From: Prorocentrum cordatum
Taxonomy: Eukaryota > Sar > Dinophyceae > Prorocentrales > Prorocentraceae
Assembly: GCA_963575745.1 (NCBI GenBank)
Contig: CAUYUJ010020538.1
Coordinates: 321,133 to 385,132 of the forward strand
Length of the DNA stretch: 64,000 nt
Direction of reading: 5' to 3'
In this document: positions 32,955 through 42,599 of the stretch, in pieces
Numbering within the stretch: the stretch's first letter is position 1
Layout of the letters: each line of letters begins with the position of its first letter
Made by a program: the position numbers and the translations under genes
The notes under the pieces: model-generated
Seen by the model: the letters and a program-made list of their open reading frames with translations, nothing else
The model's database searches: none
What the model was told of the DNA's origin: nothing

Positions 32955-33730
32955 CTACCGATGAGGGAGACGTGATATCTTGGCACGTTTTCCGTTGTGC
33001 TGTATTGCTGCAGCGACTTGCCACCGAAACCCCCACAAGGTAATATGCGGTATAAGCCCATGGGGGACGGCCAGGTAGTCAGGACGTGGCGCGCGGCCCT
33101 CACTCCCGAAGTATGTACGCCCAGCAGGCAAGAGCGCGAAGACAGAACTCTTGCCATGTACGTCCATCTGGTGGTAGAATGCCGTGGCAGCTTCACCTAG
33201 TCGGCCGACTGGCTGAGAAACTTCGCAGACATGGTAGATCTCTGTAGCGATAAGCCCTGCCTTTTTCCGAAGTGGTTGTTCAAATACAGGCCTATGTGCG
33301 TGCTGCTTCTCGTCGGTGCGGCTCTGAGGGTACCACTGTTCCATGTGAGCGTTATGTCGACCGTATTCTTCCATTGGTTGTGTACGGCGACGAGTCCTGT
33401 CCACGGTGGGAGATGAGCAACCAAGAATGGGAAGTCGAGCTCGCCGCTCTTGTTGCAAATGGCTTCCGTTCTCCCTTGAATATGCTTGGACGGGCTCGTC
33501 GATGCGACGACGATGGGCTGTCTGAACCTCTTGCTATTGACCGTGATGGCTTCGCCCGCATGGCTGTAGGTGTGTGGTTCGCGTCCGTAGCCCCAGCTGT
33601 AGACGGTGTGATTGAACGACTGGAGGTAGTCCGCCTCCAAGCTGGGGTCGTGTTGACGCCAGCGCGTGTCGGGCAACATGATCACGTCCACTTCGGTGAA
33701 TTGATGGCGGGTCTCGAGGCAACGATGCAA
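32955..33730 (-). pseudogene. Endonuclease/exonuclease/phosphatase-like domain of a non-LTR-type retroelement
   Basis: Minus-strand reading from about 33730: TEVDVIMLPDTRWRQHDPS, LDFPFLVAHLPPWTG and THIGLYLNNHFGKRQG. The last would be the G-D-x-N-D-G-F-G site in an active copy, with the Asp lost here. After a frame change near 33210 it reads TYFGSEGRAPRPDYLAVPHG, which matches the Y-x-G..I-D-Y-I-x-x-P block of these nucleases. The final D-H pair is not found. An active enzyme would nick target DNA to prime reverse transcription. Stops, frame changes and a lost catalytic residue show a dead copy. Confidence 0.6.
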
Positions 33731-33901
33731 GTTGGGCGTGGGCGGCTGTGTGTGAATTCCAGCTGGGAACCGACATGGTCCGGATTCTGAATATGTAGGA
33801 TTTGGAGTCCCCAGGCAGGCTGGCATGATTTGGAGGACGACCCAGGTGGGCGGGACTGCTCTGCGCGGGGTGCCTGCTAGTCGCTGAAAAGTTGGCTTGA
33901 G

Positions 33902-34065
33902 CAGAGGCGGCGGCTGAGGAGGTAGAGGAGGAGGAGGAGGAGGAGGAGGAGGAGGAGGAGGAGGACGAGGTGGAGGACGAGGAGGAGGATGAGGAGGAGG
34001 ACGAGGAGGACAAGGATGAGGATGAGGAGGGAGAGGAGGAGGAGGAGGAGAGGGGGCGACGGGGC
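33902..34065. repeat. (GGA)n/(GAG)n purine tract
   Basis: Nearly pure GGA triplets on the plus strand. On the minus strand this lies directly upstream of the endonuclease remnant and gives a poly-Pro/poly-Ser frame that should not be read as part of it. Confidence 0.95.
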
Positions 34066-34332
34066 ACCGTCCGTCCGGCCTGCGCGCGAGGCTCTGGCCA
34101 TGAAGCGGGGGTGTGGGGCGGCCTTCTCGCCTTTCTTCGGACGGGGCCACAGTCGGCCCGGATTAGTGGGTCGACCCCGCCAGCTCAAGGGTACCCTTCT
34201 GTCTTGTGCCTCGCGACGCGTGCTTTTCTTACACTCTTACGGCGATGTGGCCCTCGGAGGGGTCTTGTGTCCTCTCGCGTGTCCTGTCCAATCAAGGCCG
34301 ACTGTATGACGATGATAGATCCGTTCCAGAGC

Positions 34333-34427
34333 GTTCCGGAACGCTCTCAGAGCGATCCGAAACGCTTTGAGAAGGGCGGGGCACACGAGACATGCTCCAG
34401 GGCCGCGGGATCTCAGAGATTTTCGAT
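34333..34427. repeat. Dispersed repeat R4, copy 1
   Basis: A 95-base block (GTTCCGGAACGCTCTCAGAG to CTCAGAGATTTTCGAT). It matches 58823-58917, same length and orientation, at roughly 80 percent by eye. It starts with the palindromes GCGTTCCGGAACGC and CTCTCAGAG. 34428-35106 shows no supported gene. Confidence 0.75.
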
Positions 34428-35106
34428 TTTTCTTCGCCCGATGTTATCCTCTTCTTGGCGTCGTCTTATTTCTCGCCTTTCCTATGGGCGACCCCCAGAC
34501 CCCCTCGGAGTCATGGGCAAGTCGCGATGGAAGGTTTTTGGCGACGTTCGGCCTCTGAGAGCCCGTATGGGGCTTCTGGTCCGTCCAAAAACAGCTTGGG
34601 AAATGGGTCGAGACCTCTGGTGGGTCGACGCCATTGAGCAATCATGACTTCGGCGACGGTGTTCTTGCGTGTTCACCCCGATCCCGCAGAAATTCATGGG
34701 GGGCGTTGGTGACAAAAAGATGGGATATTGATTTCGTTGTCGTCGTTCTCCCCCTACTCTCCTCCCCTCCACCACCCAGAGGGAATGAGGGGGAGCGGGC
34801 GGAGGATAATCAGGAGGAGTAGTAGGAGGAGGACGAGGAAGGGGAAGAGGAGGAGGAGACGTCTCCCTCCCATGGCTGGTTTCCGCCCCGCTCCTCGCAG
34901 GACGTCGGGCCGTTCGATTCGTTCACCGTGGACATCCTTGAGCCCATGCACTACACGCTGACTCGGGCCCGCCCGGCAGAGTCCGAGAGAGAGTAGGTAC
35001 AGTGGCGGCCGACATATACATACATATTTAGATATACAGATCTACACATGTATTCACATGTATGTATGTTAGCCAGCGTGGACCACACTCAGTCTGTTTC
35101 TAGCAG

Positions 35107-35680
35107 TAGAGGTGGTGCAATATATGTGGCACATGTTGTGCAATTTCTGTTGTGCAATATGTGTTGCACAATGCATATTGTGCAATACATGTGGTGCAAA
35201 CTATGTGGAACATGGTGAAACATATGCTGCGCAATAAGTGTTCCACAGTCTACGATGTGCAGCACATGCTGTGCAATACATGTGGTTCAATATACATTGA
35301 GCATCCTCTGTTGTGCAGTAGATGCTGTGACATCGCGGTGGTGCAATCTGTGTGAAACCATACATGTGGTGCAAGATGTGTGGTGCAACAGTTGTGGCGT
35401 CGTCTTCCACATGCAACGTAAGCTGTGCAACATTTGCTGTACACTAAAGGTGGTGCCACCTATGTGGTGCAGACTATATTTTGCAATGTAGGTGGAGCAA
35501 CGTGGAGCATTGAGGCAACGATCGCAACGCACATCAATGCAATGCAGTGCGAAGTGTCGCAAAGCAACGCAAAGTAAGGCACCGCCGTAAAAAGCAATGC
35601 ACAAGTATGTACAACACTGCGAAGCAGCGCATAGCAGTGCAATGCAAAACAATGCAAAGCAGCGCGAAGCGGGCGGCGAC
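35107..35680. repeat. Degenerate TGTGGTGCAATA minisatellite, then GCAATGCAA words
   Basis: 35107-35490 is made of roughly 13-16-base variants of TGTTGTGCAATACATG. 35510-35680 is made of GCAATGCAA/GCAAAGCAGCGC words. Frames are Cys/Met/His-rich by-products. Confidence 0.85.
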
Positions 35681-35883
35681 GAGGCGGCGACGGCGGCGAC
35701 GAAGGCCCAAGCGACATGCGGCACATGGCGGCGACGATGCGGCGACGGGGCAGCGACGGCGGCTACATTGCCGCCAGGCCGACCCGCAGCCCCAACCAGT
35801 AAATGCCAGCATTGTTCTAGTCTTAGGTACGTGCGTGCATCTATTATTTTTAAAAATTATTGTTTCTGCGTGTTAGCCAACAT

Positions 35884-35934
35884 GCCGTAGCTCTTTTGGC
35901 TCAAGCCTGTTGGCTCAAGCCGCTCTGGCTCAAG
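35884..35934 (+). other. Nested relict spliced leaders (three in tandem)
   Basis: First, GCCGTAGCTCTTTTGGCTCAAG (35884-35905) is a leader with two substitutions. Next comes CCTGTTGGCTCAAG (to 35919) and then CCGCTCTGGCTCAAG (to 35934), two 5'-shortened leaders. Each ends in the leader 3' end GGCTCAAG. Published work on dinoflagellate retroposition explains such stacks by repeated cycles of trans-splicing onto a transcript that already holds an older leader, then reverse transcription and reinsertion. They head the PPR-type pseudogene that starts about 100 bases downstream. Confidence 0.85.
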
Positions 35935-36039
35935 CGGGCCTCAGCGGCTGGCCGGGCCTCCGCCCGTCGGTCCTCGGCATCCCCGCCCGCGGGGGCGTGC
36001 GAGGGGGTCGCCCCCCTCCGCGCCCCCGGTCGCTCGACC

Positions 36040-37715
36040 ATGGAGTCGCGCTCGGCGCGGCGGCGGCGGCAGCGGCGCGCCGCCGCCGGCTGCGCCGCCG
36101 CCGCGGCCGGACCGGGCGGCCGGCCCGGCCGGCCTGCCGCCGCTGCGGCCCTGCGTGGCCCCTGTCGGCCTCGGCGTGGCCGCCGGCGCCGCAAACGCGG
36201 CCGCCGCCGCCGCCGCGGCCGCCGCGGCCGTCGCGGCAGCCGGCCGCGGCGAAGCCGCCGCGGCCGCCGGCGCTGTGGCGCGCGCTGCTGCGCTGGGGCC
36301 GGCCGCGGCGGCCGCGGCCGCCGCGGGTGCGCGGCCGCCGCTGTGGCCGCGCGGCCGCGGGTGACGCCGCGCCCGCCGTTGCGCCCGCCGCGGCCGACGC
36401 TGCCGCCGCCGCCGCCGCCGCCGCCGCGGCCGCCTCTGGCGGGCCGCTGGTGGCGGCCGCTGATCGTGAAGCTGGCGCCCAACATCATCACCCACGTCAT
36501 CCTGAACAGCTGGTGCGAGAAGGGCAGGCCTGGGCAGTGACAGCTGGCCGTGGCGCTGACGGGCGAGACCCTGGTCGTGAAGCTGGAGCCCAACATCATC
36601 ACGTACGGCACTGTGAACAGCGCGTGCGAGATGAGCAGGCGTCGGCAGTGGCAGCAGGCTGTGCCGCTGCTGGGCGAGATTATGGCCGCGAAGCTGGAGC
36701 CCACCATCGTCACCAACGGCGCTGTGAAGAGCGCGGGCGAGAAGAGCAGGCGGCAGCAGTGGCAGCAGGTTGTGGCGCTGCTGGGCGTGATTGTGGCAGC
36801 GAAGCTGGAGCCCAACATCATCACCTACGGCACTGTGAAGAGCGCGTGCGTGAAGAGCAGGCGTCAGCAGTGGCAGCAGGATGTGGCGCTGCTGGTCGAG
36901 GCCCCGGTCGTGAAGCTGAAGCCCATGTGCACGTTCATCAAATCTGGCACGGTGAACAGCGCGTGCGAGAAGAGCAGGCGTTGGCAGTGGCAGCAGGCAG
37001 CACCGCTGCTCGGCGAGATTTTGGCCGCGAAGCTGGAGCCCACCATTTTCGCCAAAGGGACTGTGAAGAGCGCGCGCGAGAAGAGCAGGCGGCAGCAGGG
37101 GCAGCAGGATGTGGCGCTGCTGGACGAGATTGTGGCCGTGAAGCTGGAGCCCAACATCATCGCGTACGTCGCTGTGAACAGCGCGTGCGAGAAGAGCAGT
37201 CGTCGGCAGTGGTTGCAGACCGTGGCGCTGCTGAGCGAGATGGCGGTCTTGCAGCTGAAGCCCAACATCATTACCTACCACATCCGGAACAGCTGGTGCG
37301 AGAAGGGCGGGCGCTGGCAGCGACATCTTGCAATGGCGCTGCTGAGCGAGAGGGTGGCCGTGCAGCTGGAGCCCAACATCAACGCCTACAGCGCCCTGGA
37401 CAGCGCGTGCGAGAAGAACGGGCGTCGGCAGCGACAGCAAACAAAGGCGCTGCTGAGCGAGATGGTGGGCGGGCAGCTGGAGCCCAGCATCGTCCCCTGC
37501 AGCGCCCTGATCAGCGAGTGCGAGAAGAGCAGGCGTTGGCAGTGCCAGCGCGCAATGGCGCTGCTGAGCGAGATGGTGGCAGCGAAGCTGCAGCCCAACA
37601 TCCTCACTTAGGGTGCCCTGACCAGCGCGCGCGAGAAGAGCAGGCGTTCGCTGCGGCCGCTGTCCTCGAGGACCAGTCCGCGGACAGCACGGCTGCCGTG
37701 GGCGACCTCTCCTTC
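36040..37715 (+). pseudogene. PPR (pentatricopeptide repeat)-type protein pseudogene
   Basis: ATG 36040 (MESRSARRRR) follows the nested leaders and runs into an Arg/Ala/Pro-rich low-complexity region (to about 36450). Next come about 11 helical repeats of the form KLEPNIITYGTVNSACEKSR..QWQQAVALLGEI. PPR proteins bind organelle RNA and act in chloroplast or mitochondrial editing and maturation; dinoflagellates have hundreds. Here the period is 37 codons (one unit is 39) instead of the usual 35, with two extra residues after CEK. One TGA (36538-36540) interrupts the first repeat and one TAG (37609-37611) the last. Both sit inside well-formed repeats, so this is a recent pseudogene. The GCC-rich region makes the true N-terminal frame uncertain. 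Confidence 0.75.
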
Positions 37716-37825
37716 GCGGTGTTGACGTCCAGCGACCCCGCGGCGGACATTGCACACGGCTGCCTTGCCAGGTTGGCGATCCTCGGCGCGCTCCTCCAGG
37801 ACTGCCGGGTTGGCCCCGCCCAGGC

Positions 37826-38163
37826 GATGGGGCGCTGTACACTGGATCCCCGCTGCGCGCCTTCAAGTTCGAGAGCGAGCTGGGCGTTCAGGACCCTTCG
37901 GGCCTTTGGGGCCCTGCTGGCTGCGCAGCGGGCGGCAGCGCGGAGAATCTCGCTCGCCAGGGGCAGGCAGAGCTGAAGAACGGCCGCGTAAGCACGCTGG
38001 CGACCATGGGCTACTTCATGCTGACATCGCTGGCAAGCTGCCCAAGTCGCCTTCGGGCGACCTTGAGTTCGCGGACGCCCCGCGCGGGCTCGTTGCGCCC
38101 CCGAAGGCTCCTGCTGCTGCCTGGGCACAGATCGCGGGGCCTGGCGCCGACGCGAGAGATCTC
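37826..38163 (+). pseudogene. Chlorophyll a/c light-harvesting protein (LHC) fragment
   Basis: One frame reads LRAFKFESELGVQDPSGLWG and then AELKNGRVSTLATMGYFM. After a one-base frame change near 38012 the next frame reads DIAGKLPKSPSGDLEFADAP and GLVAPPKAPAAAWAQI. Together they match the middle of peridinin/fucoxanthin-type LHC proteins: the FESELGVQ(D/A)P junction, the first transmembrane helix with the E-L-K-H-G-R chlorophyll/salt-bridge motif, and the lumenal loop. The helix His is Asn here. Only about 110 residues remain; helices 2 and 3 are absent. Nothing on the N-terminal side is recognisable as LHC, so it is a fragment fused to unrelated DNA, on the same strand as the PPR pseudogene. 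Confidence 0.7.
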
Positions 38164-38441
38164 GTTACTCACGGCGACATCTCGGAACATAGCAGCAGCA
38201 GCAGCAGCGAGATGCCACCCCCCGCTTCGGTGAACGTTCCAGTGGGGAATCGAGAGGCGGTTGCTTGCAGTGACCAGTGCACAGCTCACACTAACAACCC
38301 CCCCACTTCAGCAGCACCAGCAGGGCAGAGGAACAGAGCGGGGAGTCGCGGCGGAGGAGGCGGAGGCTGCGGAAGCCGCGGGGCACCCCCCTCAGAGCAA
38401 TCAGTCCGTCAGCAGTCCTCTGGGGGCGCCGGGCGCCCGGC

Positions 38442-39390
38442 ATGGAGACCACGGAGCAACCATCCAGACGCAGGACAGCGAAGCCATCCGCTGGCTCGTC
38501 GGGAGAAGCCTCTTCGCGCCTATTCGCCCCCCTTCCCCTGTCAGTGAGCTCCTCACGGACGACGAATCCCAGACGCCCTCGCCGGGCGCCCAGGGCACCG
38601 CCGGCAAAGCAGCTCGCGCCCCGGCTATGGAGGCCGCGCCGCCGAGCGTGCACGCGCCCGGCACATTTGGCGGTGCCCGGAGAGAGCCCTGCGCTGTCCA
38701 AAGGGGGCGCACCTGGGAGCGATGGCGGGCACAAGCCCGAAGGCGAACCCCAGCGAAAGGGGCCCTTCCCCACTTGCCGCGAGGCCGCGTCTGACCTGGC
38801 CGCCGGGCGCGATCCGACCCCAGCCCGGCGGCCAACCATGCGGCTTGCATCTCCCCGCGAAACCCTGCCAGGCGCGCAGCTGGAGCTGTTGCGAGCAGAT
38901 CGCGAGCCCCCCAGCCAGGACAACGAGGCCGGTGCCGTGGAGACTTGCGGCCAGGATACATGGCGGCACCAGAGGCCCGACCCGCGTCAATGGCCACGGC
39001 CCAAGGGCCCCGACACGGGACAACAGCTGCACAAAACAGGAATCAACAACATCCAGTGGGAACTCCCCAAGGAGACACCCGGCGAGGCGATGCGACGACT
39101 CCAAGTCACACCCGGGCCAGTGTTCACTGGCACCTGGCACGCTTTTGCCAAGCGGCAGTCTGTGCCCGGCAGCAAGGGCGCGCTCGACCCGCTTCGGCGC
39201 GACCCGCAAACCTGCCACCTCTTTCTGGAATCTTTCCGCAGCCAAAAGTGCGACGTACGGGTCCTCAGCGACGCGCTGGGCTTCGACGTTCACTGGACTC
39301 GGCCGTGGCAGCTGCATCTGGGTCGGAGCGGAGGTGTGAGCAGTGATCACCACGCGGCAAAGGGCCACCCGAACAACCAGGCCCCCAAGA
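38442..39390 (+). CDS. Hypothetical low-complexity ORF between the LHC and LRR fragments
   Basis: A 316-codon open stretch, Pro/Arg/Ser-rich at first, more protein-like from about 39030: NNIQWELPKETPGEAMRRLQ, TGTWHAFAKRQSVPGSKG and TCHLFLESFRSQKCDVRVL. No domain recognised and no clear start. It could be the N-terminal part of the leucine-rich-repeat gene, which follows in another frame. Confidence 0.3.
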
Positions 39391-39391
39391 A

Positions 39392-40435
39392 GTGCAAGAA
39401 ACAGTGGTGGCCCTGGCGGGGGCGCTGCCCTCCATGCCCGGCCTGCAGAGTCTGGACCTGCACTCCAACAGCATCGGCCACGAGGGCGCGGAGGCCCTGG
39501 CGGGGGCGCTGCCCTCCATGCGCGGCCTGCAGAGGCTGGACCTGGACTCCAACGACATCGGCCACGAAGGAGCGCAGGCCCTGGCGGGGGCGCTGCCCTC
39601 CATGCCCAGCCTGCAGATGCTGCTCCTGGGCAACGACGGCATCGGCCACGAGGGAGCGCAGGGACTGGCGCGGGCGCTGCCCTCGATGCCCGAGGGCGCC
39701 CGTCTGGAGGAGCTGGACCTGACCGAGTGCGACATCGGTCCTGCGGGCGCGCAGGCCCTGGCGAGGCGCTGCCCTCCATGCCCAGCCTGCTGAATCAGCT
39801 TTGGGGCTCCAACAGCATCAGCCACGAGGGCGCGGAGGCCCTGGCGGGGGCGCTGCCCTCCATGCCCGGCCTGCAGAGGCTGGACCTGGACTCCAACGGC
39901 ATCGGCCACGAAGGAGCGCAGGCCCTGGCGGGGGCGCTGCCCTCCATGCCCAGCCTGCAGATGCTGCTCCTGGGCAACGACGGCATCGGCCACGAGGGAG
40001 CGCAGGGACTGGCGCGGGCGCTGCCCTCGATGCCCGAGGGCGCCCGTCTGGAGGAGCTGGACCTGACCGAGTGCGACATCGGTCCTGCGGGCGCGCAGGC
40101 CCTGGCGAGGCGCTGCCCTCCATGCCCAGCCTGCTGAATCTGCTTTGGGGCTCCAACAGCATCAGCCACGAGGGCGCTTAGGCCCTGGCGGGGCCGCTGC
40201 CCTCCATGCCCGGCCTGCAGAGGCTGGACCTGGATTCCAATAGCATCGGCCACGAGGGAGCGCAGGCCCTGGCGGGGGCGCTACCCTCCATCTGGGGTGC
40301 AACCGCATCGGCGACGAGGGCGCGCAGGCCCTGGCGGGGGCGCTGCCCTCCATGCCCGGCCTGCAGAGGCTGGACCTGGACTCCAACAGCATCGGCCACG
40401 AGGGAGCGCAGGTTGTTCGGGCCGCCTGGAACGGC
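39392..40435 (+). pseudogene. Leucine-rich repeat (ribonuclease-inhibitor type) protein pseudogene
   Basis: About 12 repeats of 28 residues: LAGALPSMPGLQRLDLDSN + GIGHEGAQA, the classic RI-type LRR (LxxLxLxxN plus a helical IGxEGA half). Such proteins form horseshoe scaffolds for protein binding. Reading passes through at least four frames: 39392-39790, 39791-40137, 40138-40291 with a TAG at 40179-40181, then 40292 onward. A 344-bp segment, including a one-base deletion that turns LAGALPSMP into LARRCPPCP, is tandemly duplicated (about 39460-39803 and 39804-40147). Confidence 0.8.
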
Positions 40436-40659
40436 CGGAGCGGCATGTGCGTCGGCTGAGCCGGGGCGCCCCCCGGGTTCCAGGGAGAAGAGGGAGGGCA
40501 CGCGGCGGGGGGGGGCGAGAGGAGGGAGGGGAGATGAAGTGAGGGGGGGGGGGGAAGGGACATCTTGTGTCACGCTCGCGGTACTGATCACCGCCATCAC
40601 ACGGGAACGGTCGGCTCCATTTTCCCCCTCTCCTTCCTCCTTTTTTGTTTTTCGTCGTT

Positions 40660-41697
40660 GCTGCCGCTGTCCTACCAGGCTTGGGCCGTTGGACTGGCAC
40701 TCTTCGCCCCTTCCTCTGCCCTCGCCCCGCTGTCTTGGCTCTGATGAGCAGTGAGCGCGTTATGTTTTACCGCCAGGGGTCCAACCTGCAAGGTCTGAGT
40801 TGGGTGAGGTTTCGGTTATGCCTTGAGCCAGAAGCATCAGCATCGCTTTCGGCATCGCCGCCCTCGTTATCGCCCCTTCTCTCGCCCTCCCTCGTCCATC
40901 CTTCCTTCTGCTTCCCCCTTTCGTTCCCCTCTTGCCTGTCGCTGCCATACTTACCAGGCTTGGGTCAGTGGACTGGCGCCAATCGTGTCTTCCTCTGCCT
41001 CCGCTCCGTTGCCTTGGCCTGATGAGCAGTCGGAGTGTTGCGTTTCACCGTTCGGCGACCCACGCGTCCAGGCTGTGGGGCCCCCTCCTGCTCGCACTCC
41101 CCCAGGCCGTATTATCCTCTCTCTTGGGATCTACAGCCCGAGGCTTGCCTGAAATGTCGCTTCACAGCGTCTGACCTTGAGTTCTGAACGTCCTCTCTGC
41201 GGATGGATGGCAGTGCCAGTGACTTCCCCCGAGCGGTCAGCACCGCCTGGGCGGTCCTTCAGCCCGAGTGTTCCCCACTTGCAGGGCGGATAAGCAAACC
41301 GCCAATTCACGACCACCCATATCCAAACGTCTGATCTCCTGTGCATGCTGCATGCGCCTACTCTATCGTGCTTGCCGCGTAAGTTGGCACCCTATGAAAG
41401 CGAGGGTTTCTCGCCTTGTCTTGCTCTCCTCCTCCTCCTCCTTCACTCACCCCTCCTCCCCCGTCCTCCTTCCCCTCCACCTCGACCCTCGATGCGCTCG
41501 ATCCTCCCTCCGCGCATCTCCACGCCCTTTCGTTCCATCCCCCCCTCTCCTTACCCCTTTTCTTCTCTCCTCGTCTTTGCTGACGCTGTCCTGCCAGGCT
41601 TGGGTCGTGGACCGGCGGCCTTCGTCCCTTCCTCCGCTTGCGCCCCGTTTCTCTCGATGAGCAGTCGGTATATTATGTTACGCCGCCAGGCGTCTCA
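40660..41697. repeat. Dispersed repeat R5, three copies
   Basis: Copies at about 40660-40780, 40945-41060 and 41585-41697. Each has the order CCAGGCTTGGG, then CTTCCTC and CCCCGTTG/CCCCGCTG words, GATGAGCAGTCGG and ATGTTWYRCCGCCAGG. The two gaps are pyrimidine-rich (CTCCTCCTC). No gene supported from 40436 to 41699. Confidence 0.8.
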
Positions 41698-41699
41698 TC

Positions 41700-41874
41700 T
41701 TCGAGTAGAGAATCGACTACAATTGATTTATCCCGAAATTGATTCGTCAGTCGTGTGCACGAAAAATGCGACGATTGTTCCGTAGATGTACAAGCAATCT
41801 ACGCATTCTAAGTAGATTCGACGAGAAAATTAATTTTGGGGCGAATCAATTATATAGTCGATCCCCTACTCGAA
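41700..41874. mobile_element. MITE-like element M3, copy 1
   Basis: A 175-bp element with long inverted ends: TTCGAGTAGAGAATCGACTA at 41700 against the reverse complement TTCGAGTAGGGGATCGACTA at 41874, extending to ATTGATT..CCCCAAAATT. The interior is AT-rich and non-coding, with GTAGATTCGACGAG. A second 175-bp copy lies at 54138-54312. Confidence 0.8.
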
Positions 41875-42035
41875 ATCTGCTAAATCTGAGTTGGTTACGG
41901 CTTCGATCACGCCCAGAGCCAGAACAAAAACCAAAACACAAGCAACAAACAATGACCCGGTGACGTACCCAACCCTTTTCTAACACGGGGCAGCTATCTT
42001 AGGACCGCTCAATACAAACGAACCTGATGGAAAAC

Positions 42036-42340
42036 GCGCACTTTGCAGCCCCACAGGGAGCCGCAAGTTCTAGGCTTGGTCCGCGTGGTCCTCCACTCTG
42101 CTGGACCTTCCAGGAGCCTACGAAATGGGCGACAGTTGCGCGGTTCGCAGCCCAGGGCCCGCGAGGTCCAGGCTGGGTCCGCGTGGACTTCCACTCCGCT
42201 AGACCTCCCAGGAACCCACGAAAGTGGCAACAGTTGCGCGGTTCACAACCCCACAGAAACCGCGAGGTCTCGGCAGATCAGCGTGGACCTCCACTTCGCT
42301 GGACCTCCCAGGAGCCCACGAAAATGGCGACAGTTAGCCG
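42036..42340. repeat. Three tandem units of about 97 bp
   Basis: Each unit has CCGCGAGGTC..GGCT, TCCGCGTGGACYTCCACT, CCTCCCAGGAGCCCACGAAA and GGCGACAGTT. Units end near 42135, 42232 and 42335. A short purine tract follows (42360-42450). Confidence 0.85.
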
Positions 42341-42599
42341 CGTGGAGAGGACGACTAAACAGGAAAGCGAGGGGGGCGGGGAGTGGTCGAAGGAGAGGCG
42401 GGGAGCAGGGAGGGGGGAGACGGGAGGTAGGAAGGAGGAGGAGGAGTTGGGGCCCACACTGCTCTATTCAAAACGAGAACCCAATCAAGGGAAGGATGGG
42501 AATCACTCCCCAAGGGCACCCAGCTCCCAAGATGTCCCAAGTAGCGTCCGAAGAGGGTTGTAACAGGGTCGCAAGCCGGCTCAGGGCAACCGCAAGATA

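Noticed and set aside
35941-37866. 641-codon minus-strand frame
   Set aside because: Antisense of the PPR repeats; its periodicity (LQLHGHNLAQQRH) simply mirrors the sense repeats.
35910-37976. 688-codon plus-strand frame (AGAQHHH..CEQRVREEQA)
   Set aside because: A shifted reading of the PPR array. The frame with KLEPNIITY repeats is the recognisable protein.
38442-39722. Single 426-codon protein through the LRR region
   Set aside because: After about 39390 this frame reads WRGRCPPCPAC, an out-of-frame version of the LRRs. Only the part before 39390 could be real.
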